From Trema orientale (lineage: Eukaryota; Streptophyta; Magnoliopsida; Rosales; Cannabaceae), in NCBI GenBank assembly GCA_002914845.1, contig JXTC01000048.1, positions 631,026 through 695,025 of the forward strand: a stretch of DNA of 64,000 bases, written 5' to 3'. Below the pieces are notes generated by a model. The model ran no database searches. It saw only the letters and a program-made list of their open reading frames with translations, and was not told the DNA's origin. This document shows, in pieces, positions 1 through 13,000 of this stretch (the stretch's first letter is position 1; every line of letters begins with the position of its first letter). The position numbers and the translations under genes are program-made.

Positions 1-2673
1 TGGAGTTTCACGCTTTCTCGGAATCAAAAGATGTATATATTGTGTGTTAGACTTTGTTGTATTTGTTTACCATGATCATCTGTAAGATGTGACCGATTGA
101 TTCCAAGCATGAAGGGACATAAGGAGAACTAAGGTCATTTTTATACTGTTTCACCCACTATTCACATGCTTGCATTGGTTCCAAGATTCTAGCTACGCCA
201 ATTAGGGCATCATCAGCTAGCTACGTACGTACATGGCCACTCGTGACGATCTATCGGGATGGCGACATACGCAACTTACAATCTATGTCAAAGTCTTTCT
301 TTTTTTCTTTTTTTTTTTCCAAATTTTAGGAATGAAAATTTAGACTCAGAACTTATCTACATTAGAAGGAAATATGATTACTACTATTTAAAATGTGTCC
401 GCGATGATTCAAACACGATCAATCTCATTTTCTAGAAACTTGCACAATATTTAGTAGATGTTTTATACTGCACAGTGCCCATAAATTTATGGGCGGTTTT
501 ATTTAGTAATATTTCTTATTTTGCGTGACATGTTGGAATAGATAGTAATTAATTAGTACATTACCAACGTTAGACGTAGCCACGTTCTAAGTTAAAACTG
601 ACGGAGTCGTTAATTTTTGTGTGCTTTAGCCATGCCAAATTGATCCTTCTTTATCGTATATGACATAATTAGAGACCTCTATATCAACTATTCACGATTC
701 AAGGATAATCTGAAAAGAAATGGTTCCTTATAATTAATTAATTACATGCATATATATTATGCACTAGATGACTAGAACCTAGATTAATTAAGCTCTATAG
801 ATAATAACAACGGAGAGATTTTGCACATGCATTCTACAACATTCATAGTACGTACGTTAAATTTTGCACATGCATATGCCAAACCACGTTAAATTGACTT
901 TTAATTGTGGTAATAAGAAAAGTGTGACAATCATATATATTATATAGTACTACTCCCCACGAGTTGGAATTCGACACATGGCGAGACATAGTCATGTCTT
1001 TCTGCTTAGTTGAATACGGAATAGAATGCTGTATGAGTTTATTGTATGTGGTTGGGGCATTAGTTAATATTCATAAAATCCTATACAGATGCCAAATGTC
1101 TGGAATATCAACATTTAATATTTAAGTTGAAACATGATAAATAGTAGTAATTAAACAAGCTCCATGGAACTTTTGTCATGTCTGAGCAACATCAAATGAA
1201 TAAACTTAATCAGGCTATTAAGTTTCCCTACTTAATTAGGATTTCCTTTATCCAACTTTTAAGCTGAGTTTTTGATATTTCTATGGCATATTAATTAGCA
1301 TTAATTTAAGGAGACAAAAATATGTACTTGTCTCTTGATCATCAAGGAATTTAATCTAAACTGGGAAGAGGGCATCTGAACCGTTAGGATTTTCAGATTT
1401 GACCTGTGTTTTCTTTTGTTCTTATATAATTTTTTTGCACTTTAAAATCTCAAAGTTAATTAGAATAATCCTCAATTTTATCATGCTGGGATATTTGCAA
1501 TATCAATTTGCAATGAGAATCAATTTCAGGGCAGCATATATAAAATATCTCTTGCACATGTGCAATCAGATAATTATAAACTTTATTTTGGGACAATTCG
1601 AGATGAAATTTGAGATTTTATGCATATTGTGTCTCACTTTTTTAGGCGGGATGTGTAATTTTGGGCTTTCTTTGTAATATATTCTTGTTTATGTCCCTAT
1701 GATGTTTATTTCCAATTTTAGGAACGTCTAATACTCACGCTTTTAGGCGAAACGTTGTTAAAGTTCGAAATGATTAGCATTGTTTCAAAGTCGGAGAAGA
1801 CAAAAAAAAATGATCTATATACTCAGTAATTAGATGATTCCTTTTTCGTTCGGGCTACTTTAAATTTTAACTTAAACAATAAGAATTTTGTTTAGATAAC
1901 TTCAGATAATATCTTCTATTGCATAATTAGAAATTAAGTTTTGTCTTTTAGCAAAAATCTAGTTTTAACTTTATGTTTCTAAGAATACAAAATTTACCCC
2001 TTCAATATGTCAATTGTCAAATGAGGTTAATTATGCATTCTGACAAAACTTCCATGGACTTTTGTCATTTTCTTTTAAAAAAATGAAAATGAATTAAAAA
2101 AAACCCTTAGTCAAGTAGTCGAATTATAAGTAAAACCTACCATCAAACAGCTTATTTGTATAATAATAAAACTTAATTTAAAATATTATGCTAGAAATTC
2201 AAAAAAAAAAAAATTGAGTATTTGGTTACAGGAATTAGGATGTAGTTTGACTATTTGATTTGTTTTTAGTGGGTTATTAGACTATTAATTTTGACTACGG
2301 TCTATATATGTTAGTAATAGTATCATCTCACAATATAACTTTGACCAAATCCAATCCAAGATGTAATTTTGATATGACTTAGCAAACTAAAAGTGATACA
2401 TTTTGAATTCCTAACATGATCCAAACTGATATCGCTAAAACATGGGAACTTTTTTTGTATTTTCCCTTTTCGCTTTTAATGGTTGCCACTGCTGATAACT
2501 TAATGTTCATTTTTGATTTGTCCTCCTTGAGAATTCAATAAATAGCTACTTCCAATCTCAAGAGTAAATACGTCCGTGATTATAATAGTGCAACTGATGC
2601 GTATGGCACGTCTACTGGTTTTTACTTTTTCTTTTTTTACGTTTAGTAGTTTTTACTTTTTTTTAACGACAAG
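1..2673. other. AT-rich intergenic region, no gene recognised
   Basis: No reading frame here resembles a plant protein family, and no pair of splice sites joins frames convincingly. The first 50 bases hold a short open frame ending in TAG at about 48-50, which could be the tail of a gene lying to the left, but nothing identifies it. The remainder is AT-rich with short poly-A and poly-T runs. Confidence 0.6.
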
Positions 2674-2684
2674 TTTACTATTCT

Positions 2685-3057
2685 TTTTTTTTTTTTTCTA
2701 GAAAAGGAATTCAATAAAAGCGAAACAAATAAAGCAGGCCGAGGGGAGGCCACAAACACCCTCAAGAATACTAATCAATAACCTAGGATTGTTGGTTAGA
2801 GAACACTCTAACTATGACATTAGAAAGAGAAAAGCAACCAAAGAAAAAAGAATCAGCGACCCAGACTGCCACATTATATGCCACAAAATTGGTGTCTCTA
2901 CGAATACAAGAGAACTGAAAAAAGTCAAAATAGCTAAGCAACCTCTTTCCTTGTGATATGAGATCTTTAATCTCCTAATAACAAACTGCATCAACTATTT
3001 CAAAACCATCACAATAGCATTCTTGCAGTCGCTCTCTAGGATAACATATTTCCATTA
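2685..3057 (-). mobile_element. 5'-truncated LINE (non-LTR retrotransposon) 3' end with RNase H relic
   Basis: Read on the minus strand, this stretch encodes a broken plant RNase H (RVT_3 type) domain. The fragment LESDCKNAIVMVL contains the ESD motif with a catalytic-type Asp, and further on comes CIRRDTNFVAYNVA, which matches the family pattern RRxxNxxAHxLA. The frame is interrupted by stop codons. The element ends in a poly-A tail, seen as poly-T on the plus strand at 2684-2697. Both ends are flanked by the same 11 bases, TTTACTATTCT, at 2674-2684 and 3058-3068 (overlapping the tail by one base). A poly-A end, 5' truncation and a target duplication are the marks of LINE retrotransposition. 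It cannot code for an active protein. Confidence 0.75.
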
Positions 3058-3068
3058 TTTACTATTCT

Positions 3069-3522
3069 AAAGTAAAGCAAATGAAGAGCAAAAATTCCGC
3101 AAGTTCTAATACTATTTTTATGAGTAATAATATGATACCAAAATATTGTAATAAAAATTTATACCATATGTTGTGGCATATATTTTAACCATTTCTTATT
3201 TTAAAGTGCAATCAGAGCACTTAAAGTTATGTGGCTAAAAGTAATACTATATAACTTGTGTAAATATTTGATGTAAAATTTTGGTGTCTCAATCTTTATT
3301 ATATTTTTATTTGCATATAATTCCAATTCAAAACACATGGCCTGTGAAATTCTCATTTTGAGAATCTAAATCATCAATCCAATTTTGATATCTCAATTTA
3401 TACAACTAACAAATCAATCATACATCGTTTTAAAATTTAGAATTGAAATAATAAACTTAAAAGAATATCGGATACAATCCTCTGATTTGTAATATCATTT
3501 TAGAGTAGTGGGTCAGAATTAA
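3069..3522. other. AT-rich spacer, nothing recognised
   Basis: Low-complexity AT-rich DNA between the LINE fragment and the SINE. I see no coding potential or structural repeat. Confidence 0.5.
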
Positions 3523-3538
3523 GTCAAATCATTGATAA

Positions 3539-3703
3539 AGCCAATTGGGGCTAGCTCAGTTGGTCCAAGGTTTGAGAGTTGTGTGTGTGTGTTTGGGGGG
3601 TCAGGGGTTCAAACCTTGGTAGTGCGTGTGTGTCATTTTCCTTTAATTTGTAGTAAGTGGTGGTCATTAGTTAAGCCCCACTTTTTTTTAAAAAAAAAAA
3701 AGG
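3539..3703 (+). mobile_element. tRNA-derived SINE with target-site duplication
   Basis: This short element has an internal RNA polymerase III promoter. An A box TAGCTCAGTTGG lies at 3552-3563 and a B box GGTTCAAACC at 3606-3615, both at tRNA-like spacing. It ends in a T-rich then A-rich tail at about 3681-3701. The 16 bases GTCAAATCATTGATAA occur immediately before it (3523-3538) and again after it (3704-3719), which is a target-site duplication. A GT run lies between the two boxes. It is not a tRNA gene: no acceptor stem closes around the boxes, and it carries the tail and duplication of a retroposon. Confidence 0.85.
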
Positions 3704-3719
3704 GTCAAATCATTGATAA

Positions 3720-6244
3720 TTTTTAAAGTTACGTACCGATTCAATGTGATGAGAATACATGTAAGGACATTTTATTAATCAACTTCAATTTCTTTGGTTA
3801 GGCTAAATCATTCTCTATTCTTTTTTTTTTTTTAAGCATCAATACAGATACACTTAATTAAAAAAAAAAAAACTAGAGAAAATAATCTTTTTGGCGAATT
3901 AATACGACATCCTTAAATTCCAACTGATTTAGTTTAGTTTTTAATTTAACAAACTATGCATATTTATTATTTTTTTTAAAAAAAATCAAACTGTACTTTC
4001 TTGAATTGGAAATTAATAATATTTTAGACTTTAAACATGCTAAGCTAGTTGCCTGTCAAAATAAGTTGGATTTCTTAACAAGGCAATTAACTTGAAATGA
4101 ACATATCTTTTTGGCTAGCTTTTCTACATTATTTCAATAACTTGCCCAAAGTTTACCCAAAAGTAATCCTATTCAATAAGGAAATTTGATGTGTGTATGT
4201 GCGTCTTTTTATATTTCTTTTCAAAGCATTTTGTTATCGAAATGTAGCTTAAATATATTTGTCATTCCCTTTAGACTTTATAACTTCTGTACAATGAATA
4301 CATTTTATGTCAAAATTGTAATAAGCAGGTAAATACGCAACAGAATAGATGATAATTTTCATTTTTTTGAGGGGATGATAATTTTCATTTTGGTTTTATA
4401 AGATTAGAATGCACAATACTTTTTGTTTAAATAAAATCTTTAGTATAATAATTTGCTTTCTACAATACATTAGGAAAGTCCAATTACAAAACAAAAGCAT
4501 CATTTTAGTATCTATGCTTAATAAGTCATGTATGTAACATCATTAAAGGAATGATAAATAAACGACAACTACTAGGACAGAGCCAAAAGATTCTTCCGAC
4601 AGGGGCATAACTTAATTTAAGACTAACAAAATTTTGGTGAAAAAATAATACTAAAAATATTTATATATAAAAAAATATTGTACTTTATAAGCGTCACAAT
4701 ATTACCTATGAAATTTTATTCCTTAAAAACTTTCCTCGATAACTTCTTTATCAATCTTATCAATAAAATTTAGAGAATCTAATTTTCTTTAGAAATATCT
4801 TTCCATACTCTTTTTCTAAACTTCAACAACCAAAAATGAAGAAGAAGAAAAAAGCTAATCAAATGACCAATTCAAAAAAAAAAAATCCATAGTTTGTTCT
4901 TTACTTTTATTCTTTTAATTTGTAATTTTAAACCTCTAATTCTATTAAACCGTAACTTTGATAGAAGAAATTAAACGAGGAAAAAAATAGCAAGAAGATT
5001 TAAACTTTTGTTATTAGCTCCTCCTCTTGAATCCTGCTGTTGAGACTTGTTGATTTGTACCCTATGAAGCAATAATTAATGAACTATTTTGAGTCTACAA
5101 TTTTGAGTTTGTGCTTTCTCCACAAATCAGGGATAGTTTTTTTTTTTTTTTTTTTAGTGACGTGTAAGTATCTTATTTTCGTTTTTCTTTGTGTATTCTT
5201 TCAAAACACATTTTGTAAGTTAAACTCAGAATCTACTCTTTGCTAAGACCCAAAAAGAATCAATATAGTTTTGGCCCAATATAATTTACGGCCATTGAGA
5301 TTTGATATTTTAGGCCAAAGTATTTGTTACACTAACATGTTAACTTTTTAATTGGGGGCACAAATTTCTTTTTTTTTTTTTTTAAATATACATGTATAAA
5401 ATTTTTTCCCTAAAATTCAGTGGGGTATCCCTCCGCCCATCGAAGTTACTATCTCTTAACTAAGAGTTTGTATCGCTAGTAATAAGATCATTGTTACATA
5501 CATAATTAATAGAGTTTACAAATAGCCAAGATCTAGACATTCACAAAGACAAATCAATCTCCATTATCTCGAGATATAACATTAACCATAATAAAGCCCG
5601 TCTTTTGACAATACTAATAGATTAGTCACATCATTTTTGAATTTATATATATGTATTTATTGTTATTGATCACATATTTAAATATTTATGATTTATATAT
5701 AAAAACTTGCAATTTTAAAATCCAATTTTGTTCATAGAGCAACTACTAAATATACTTAGAAGTATATTGATTTTGTAAGAAAATCACCACTGCAATATTT
5801 TTAAACTTCAACCAATTATTCAAAAAATAACAAGCAATCAACTGTCAAAACACAACCAATTAATAGATAAACTTCAATCAGTTAGTCAAAAAATAAAATA
5901 AAATAAAATAAGCTAGTCATTGGACAAATCTAAACCAGCCATGAGAAGATTAGGGGCAAATTTGGAGCTTTAGGACTGCTATCTTTTTCGTTTATTAGTC
6001 TTAGTGTTTGTATGTGAATTATGCTTAAATATATAACATCACGATATCGTAGTGTGGTAGAATCTACTTGTCAAATAGTGAGACAAAAAGACTGGAAAAG
6101 ATAGTGAATTTAGAATTTATCTAATTATTAAATTTATTTTAGAACTTTAAACAAAAAAAGACACAGTTAATTTTAAAGCTAAAAAGTTAACCCCACAAAG
6201 CGATATTTGGGATTTAGACACTTACATTTAAGTTTTTAAAAGTA
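3720..6244. other. AT-rich intergenic region with poly-A/T tracts
   Basis: No gene recognised. Long poly-T tracts occur near 5136-5156 and 5369-5383. The second precedes a short GC-richer stretch containing CCCTCCGCCCAT, which may be a worn retroelement end, but I could not define borders. An AAAAT-type microsatellite lies near 5886-5910. Confidence 0.45.
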
Positions 6245-6680
6245 ATATAAAAAAAAATATGACATTCCTAAAATAATTATTTTACTATACAATATTTATT
6301 GGTATTTTTCTAAATATTTTAGTTACTAGAAACTGAGAAATCAATTTAATTACTGAAAACTGAGAAACCAATATAGTTTCCAGTATCCAAATTGGTTTCT
6401 GGTTTCCAGTAAAACCAAGTAGTTTCAAGTAATATTTTTTTTTGAGTTTCTAATAACTTTTGTTTTTCAGTTTCTTGTAATCAAATTGGTTTTTTTTAAT
6501 CTAGTTATTGGTTATAAGAAACTATATCTGTTTCCAATAACTAAATTGGTTTATTAGTTTCCGGTAGCTAAATTAGTTTCTGGGTTTTCGGTAACCAAAA
6601 TATTTAGAAAAATGCTACTAACTATCGTACAGAACATAAAAACAATTATTTTGAAAATATTGTATTTTTGGTTTTATTTT
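6245..6680. mobile_element. Foldback (MITE-like) element, family A
   Basis: The two ends are inverted copies of one another. A left arm containing TTTTTCTAAATATTTTAGTTAC (about 6305-6327) pairs with a right arm containing GTAACCAAAATATTTAGAAAAA (about 6590-6611), and weaker similarity extends outwards to both ends. The centre is filled with many variants of a short GTTTCTGGTTTC-like motif in both orientations. There is no coding capacity. A related foldback lies at 42385-42710. I could not fix a target duplication, so the limits are approximate. Confidence 0.55.
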
Positions 6681-6755
6681 TTAAAAAGTCAGACAAAGTT
6701 TCATATTCCCAAGTAAAATCCACTTAATAATATTTCTTAAAAAACAAAAACCTAA

Positions 6756-6828
6756 TGGGCCAATAGAACGTGGACATGAGGACGAAATATTAAAATGGGC
6801 CTTTAAACAACTGAGGCCCATATATAAG
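6756..6828 (+). promoter_or_regulatory. PRP19 promoter: three site II motifs and TATA box
   Basis: Site II type motifs are present as TGGGCC at 6756-6761, TGGGCC at 6796-6801 and its reverse complement GGCCCA at 6815-6820. They are followed directly by a TATA box, TATATAAG, at 6821-6828. Transcription would then start near 6850-6860, about 175 bases before the start codon. Site II motifs combined with a telo-box are typical of plant housekeeping and proliferation genes; the link to PRP19 regulation is inferred from position. Confidence 0.6.
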
Positions 6829-6995
6829 TCCAACTCCAACCCACTCTCCTGTACGCAGCCAGGTTTACAAAACTCTTGCCTAGTCTCTTACACAAAACTC
6901 CCTCTCTTCACTCGTAATAGACTCCTCGCTCAGTGCTGCTGGTGCTGCTGCTGAACCAGAGAGAGAGAGAGAGAGAGCGAAAGTCTCAGAGCCAA

Positions 6996-7004
6996 AAACC
7001 CTAA
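6996..7004 (+). promoter_or_regulatory. Telo-box in PRP19 5' leader
   Basis: AAACCCTAA lies 28 bases upstream of the ATG, just after a (GA)n run at about 6957-6978. Telo-boxes near the transcription start often accompany site II motifs in plant genes for translation and RNA processing. Confidence 0.5.
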
Positions 7005-7031
7005 ATCCCAAATCTCTCTGCAACTGCAACA

Positions 7032-10000
7032 ATGAACTGCGCAAGTAACGACCTTTCTCTCTTCTCTTTATCTTTTTCTTTACTGCTTTTTCTCTCTCTC
7101 ACTCTCTTCTCAATTGCCTTGTTCCTGCGCTTTTAATCGGTCCGTACAGTCTCCGGCGAGGTGCCGGAAGAGCCCGTCGTCTCCAAAACTTCCGGCTTGC
7201 TCTTCGAGAAGCGTTTAATCGAAAGGCACATCTCGGTACGGATTTTTTTTTAAAAATAACAAATCTATGTATTTTCTAGGGTTTCCGTCTTTCTTTTTTG
7301 TTAGCAGGAAAGTAAGGGAGAAAAACTCGTGAATTGTTGTTGTTGTTGTTCTTTTTTTCCTTTTTTGGTTTAGTTTGAGTAATTGTGCTGAGTTTTGTAT
7401 TGAAATTTAAGGAAGATGAGTACAAGAATGGTATTTTGGAAAAAGTAGAAGAAGATACTTACGGGATTAGTTTATTTTAACCCGTGGATTAAAGGGTAGG
7501 ACGAGAAAGATACCAGCAGTTTGAATGTTGAGTTTAAAGTTGTACAGGACTTGAGAATTAGGATTCATTCAATGAAGGCCTATAAAATTTATATTTTCTA
7601 CTTTGGGATCCTTTTATGTATATATATATATACACATGTGTGTGTTTGTGGGTGTGAAGTATTATTTCTTCTGAATCAAGTTCTTACTTTTGAATTTTCC
7701 ATGATCATGAGGTCTGGGTTCTATTTTCCTTACGGGGGCCGAGCTAGGAGTATGCTTGTGTTTTTAGGCTCTCATGATTTAGGAGCGGGAGGATCCAACT
7801 CAAATCCTCAGAAGCGAGTTTGAGGGACTTTTGGGATATTAAAAAAAAAAAAATTGCGCACGCGGAAGAGCCGTTGATAAAGTTTTCTCCTTTACATTTT
7901 GAGTTGCATTAATCCAGTATGAATTTTGCATAGTGGTAGATATGACAATACTTTGGTACCTTTTTTGTTTTCGTGTCACTAGGATTATGGAAAATGCCCA
8001 ATAACTGGTGAACCACTTACTATTGATGACATTGTTCCAATCAAAACGGGCAAGGTATGCTTATGTTGCATTTGCTTCTTCGTGTTTGTTTTTCTTGGAG
8101 TTTTTATTTCATTCATGGATCATGTTTGGATGTACCACAATGGAGGATAGTATTCCGATCTTTGCAAAAGTTGAATTTGGCTCTCAGCTATGCTTTATTA
8201 TTTATCTCTACTTTGTTTATTATTTATAGTTTAACTGTTTAGAATATTTCAATCCTGGTTTTTACGATAAACTTTATGCATTTACTTTATTGGCTTATGA
8301 TGCAGATTGTTCGGCCAAGACCTATACAAGCTGCTAGCATCCCTGGAATGCTTGGAATGTTCCAGACTGTATGTGTTTTTTTACTCGTAAAATTACTATA
8401 TTTTACTTCAGTTTTTACTTCTTAGAATGACATTTGCAAAACCTTCCATTGCTGCTGAACTCGGTAGATGATCGGTTCTCAACACTTCTGGTTTTTTATT
8501 TAGTAGTGCTATTACATTCTCAATCCCAATTGATACATCTTGGCATGTGCCCTTTTTTTATGCTCTCAATTGATTGTAATGTTAGAGTTCTGTGTATGTA
8601 CTCTCTGTCTTGGGAAATGCACAGTTTATGTTTGTGCTGTTATATTTATACTCACTGCAAGTTATAGTTTAGACATGATGTGCAATAAAGATGAGCATTC
8701 ATCATCTTGCTTCCTTGTGTCCCCTCACCTTCATGTTCCTTCTTTCTTGATATGTTTACCTCTCAAGATGTAATGCTGTCCTGATAATGGGTTTTAGGGA
8801 CTCCTTATGGCTAATATTGGTGGGTGGTCTTATAGTTTGTACAAGTAAGAATCAATAATTGGTAAACTAATGGCTATCATGGCCAAGGTTTTCGTTTGCA
8901 AGCTTGCTTTAATTTCTGGATGGTGATATAATTTTGTGCTTTTGCTGGCAGAATATTGTTTAACAATGCATTAGCTTTGCATGGAAGAATATGTGAATGG
9001 GTTTATGGATGGGCTACTTCAAAAGGTTATGAGAGAAAATGAAAATATACAAGTACGGGAAGAACTGAAGTCAATAGTGTAGGAGTCATGTTCAAAAGAA
9101 ATTAGGGTTTCACTTTCTACCAATAAGTTTGTTGAAGGCAGTTAAGAAATATCCATATTTAATTTCCTGAACTACCTGCTTACTAAAGGCATATATTCAA
9201 CACTAGGGGAAACTTTATGTCTAGATCAAAAGCTGTGTTAATCGATTATTTTCATTAACTATATAGTAATTTATGTTTGTTATGGCAGCTTATGTTATTG
9301 ACTTGTTGCATCATATTTTATTTGAATAGATTCCGTATTACAATATCTTGCATTGGAAATTTCACGTTTTTAATTTATCATCTGCATTTTTAATGAGAAT
9401 AGGAATGGGATAGCTTGATGCTTTCCAATTTTGCATTGGAACAACAGTTACATACTGCACGACAGGAGTTAAGTCATGCTCTATACCAGGTATTGTTGAG
9501 TTAAAGTAATAAGGCTAGTGAATTTTGTGTTCTCCTTTGCTAGCATCCTTTATTAGAATATACATTGTCTATAATGTTGCTTAATTCAGGTCATGCTTGT
9601 TCTTCTTCTTTTATGTTGCTGATATCTGTTCTTAAGATGTCTTTTTATCAGTAACTGTGCAAGAGTGCATCTGTCCAGGGCATTAATTAGCACTGCAATG
9701 AAGTTTTACATTAAAAAAAAAAAGAGTTAAGAAACTAAGAAGTTTGCCCTACAATGAAGTTTTATGAAGAAGTAATATTATTATCAAATCATTTTGTGAA
9801 TATGCCGTCATTTATTGTTGTTTCTATTATTGTTCTCGATATACAAATTGTATATTCAAATCTCTTTTTGCCGTGATTTATGGATTTTCATAACTATGTT
9901 TAAATCTTATAACTGCTAAAATAATGTTTTGGATTCAAGTCAAGTCTTGTTACTTGTTCGATAACTGAACTAAAGAGCGTTTCTAAATTGTATCCTCAAA

Positions 10001-13000
10001 TGGAGACCTTTAGTCTTTGACAAATCAATCTTGCTTGCCTTTTTTTACTAATATTTACTTTCAAACAGATAGTGAGGTTCCTTTCATGCTTTCTCAGTTC
10101 TTTCAGTCGTGTCATTATTTATTGACTAGACATCGTGATTTTATGAGGGGGGAGCTAACTTTAATGTTTCTTCCTTTTCCTGGATCCTTGTTTCTTACCG
10201 AACTTCACTTCTATATTTTCCCCAAAACATTGCCAGACTAGTGTACGAATTTCACTTTGATATGCCTCATTTTGTTGTTTGTTTGTCATTTGGTGGCAGC
10301 ATGATGCTGCTTGCCGTGTGATTGCAAGGCTGAAGAAAGAAAGAGATGAAGCAAGATTACTACTTGCTCAGGCTGAGAGACACATACCGGCATCAGCACC
10401 AATTACAGTAAATGCCTCGGCTGTTAGCAATGGAAGAACAGGTTCTTTCTTTGCATATGTCATGGCTCATTTAGTGTAGTTGGACACTTACGCTAAATTC
10501 AGCTGAGTAATCACTTGACTCCTTTAATTTCTGTCTACAGTTGCTGCCGATGAAGTCGGACTTGGTGGAAAGAAAATCCGCCCTGGAATATCTGCTGGCA
10601 TATTTGAGGAGCTTACAGAATGTAATGCTGCTCTCTCACAGCAGCGGAAAAAGCGACAGGTACACTACTGGCTGTGATGATATTTCACTTTATGTAAAAT
10701 AGTGGAGTACAGTTTCTTTTAACATTTATTTGAGATTTCTTATTTTAAATCCTTTCCCTGGTTTCAATTTTGCTTCCTTAGATACCCTCAACGTTGGCTC
10801 CTGTTGATGATCTAGAGAGGTATACCCAGATATCTAGTCATCCGCTCCAAAAAACAAGCAAACCGGGCATTGCATCTATTGATATACATTATAACAAGGT
10901 ATGCGGTTTGTTGCTTTGGTTCTTGTCAAACACAAATAGTTTATGTGGACGATCAAGTCAGATAATAGTCATAATTGATTAAATATGGTTTATTTCTCTG
11001 ATCAAAACCTTTCCTTCTTTTTTTTCCTTACACTATCAGGACATCATTGCGACCGGGGGTTTTGATACAAATGCTGTAATTTTTGATCGATCATCAGGGG
11101 AAATCTTATCTACTCTTAGTGGTCACTCAAAGAAGGTTTAATTTTAAGTAGATTGTATTGTTTGATGTTTTTTTGTATGCTCTCATTAAACCTTATAAAA
11201 AGTTGCTACTTTCCTTTGGTAGGTTACGAGTGTAAAATTTGTAGCTCGGGATGACTTATTCTTGACTAGTTCCGCAGACAAGGCAAGTTACCATGAATCC
11301 TTTTGGGCCCAAGTTTCATAGACATGTATATTTCAGTAGTCTCTACTGTCTTCACGTGATTTGCAATTTGTTAAGTCTGTTGCTCTGGAGTCTGATCTAC
11401 TACTGTTAGAAGTAGTAGGATTTAGAAATACAAACTTAGAAGTTGGAGTAACTCACCCAAAAAGTTCAAGTGAAAATAAGAAAAGCAGAAGGAGGTGGTT
11501 TCAACAAAGAAAATGATAATTTATAAAGTTTTGTTTGTGTATGGCTTTTCTTGAGGCCTTCAAGTTACAAAAAGCTGTCCAATGTTCCTTGCATTTCTCC
11601 AAAATATGGATTTTATGGTTGCTGTGATTGTGAGTGAAATTAACATCAAATCCCTATCTTGATGTTGCAGACAGTGCGCATATGGCAAGGGTCGGATGAT
11701 GGGAACTATAACTGCAATCACATTCTGAATGATCATAATGCTGAGGTAAACACTAGAACACCAGACTGTTGTTTGGATTTTAAGTCACACTCAATGGCCT
11801 ATCCCTGTTACCAAGTCTGCTGCACCGCATAGACAATAATTTCAAGAAAATAGTTGTGACAGGTTGACAGCCCAAAAAGGGAAAGGGCTAGACATTTTCT
11901 GGAATTGGAATGCACAGCAAACGGATGATCAGTTGATTCCTCATGAATATTTGACATAGTACTTAAATTCGCAACAATCAATATTTGTAGCTTTTGATTG
12001 ATGGAATAGTAATGGCTGAAAATTACTGGAAGCTCTTTAATTAAAATTGATAATGACAGAGCAAGAGTACCTCTTAGGGAATAAGTGTATAGAACTGCTT
12101 AGAAGTTAGTCAGAACAATTTAGCTTCACCCCCTGTGTTGAATGCTAGAAAGATTTTTTGATTAACCTTGAAAGGCAATGATTCTAGGAATTAGGATGCA
12201 TGTTTAGTGCCATCGGTAAGAACTATATCTACCCATCAGAAGACTTTATGCCTTTGGTCTTTTTTGTTTAGTCTTTTTATCTTGCTGAACTCTTGGTTCA
12301 TTCGTTTTCATCTCTAATACTTTATATCTTGGTTTCAGGTGCAAGCTGTTACGGTCCATGCCACAAATAATTACTTTGTGACAGCTTCTCTTGATAGCAC
12401 ATGGTGCTTTTATGAGCTTTCTTCTGGATTGTGTCTTACACAGGTTTTAGTCTCTACGATTAACACTTTGAACCTTGCTTTTTCAATTACATTTAGTTCC
12501 CCCCAACCCCCCCTTTAACTCGTCCTTGTACAATATTCTATTGAGACAATATAATGGATTAACCCTTCAACATTTTATAGAAATCTGGACATACAAAATT
12601 GCTGCACATTGTATTGATGAATGGCAGAAATCTTCATGAACTTACTGTTGTATTTGTTCCTGCATGAAGTTTTCAAATATTTCCGTAGGCAGAAGTTTGT
12701 TTCATCTTATACCTCTCTTCTGGATGAGTAGATGACTAAATATAACTCTCTCATTCTTGCAGGTTGAGGACACTTCAGGATCTGAGGGCTACACATCTGC
12801 AGCATTTCATCCTGATGGTCTCATCCTTGGAACAGGCACCTCAGAAGCTCTAGTTAAAATTTGGGATGTGAAAAGTCAGGTAACAAGTTATCTGTTATTT
12901 CAACCGTAATTTTTTGAACTTTTTTTAATGATCTCACATTGATTACTTTATTGGTTTACAGACAAATGTTGCAAGATTTGATGGACATGCTGGAGCAGTA

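Noticed and set aside
3552..3615. tRNA gene
   Set aside because: A and B boxes fit, but there is no acceptor stem or cloverleaf, and the copy has a tail and target duplication, so it is a SINE.
5339..5450. Retroelement end with CCCTCCGCCCAT
   Set aside because: Suggestive phrase after a poly-T run, but no borders, coding domain or repeat partner can be shown.
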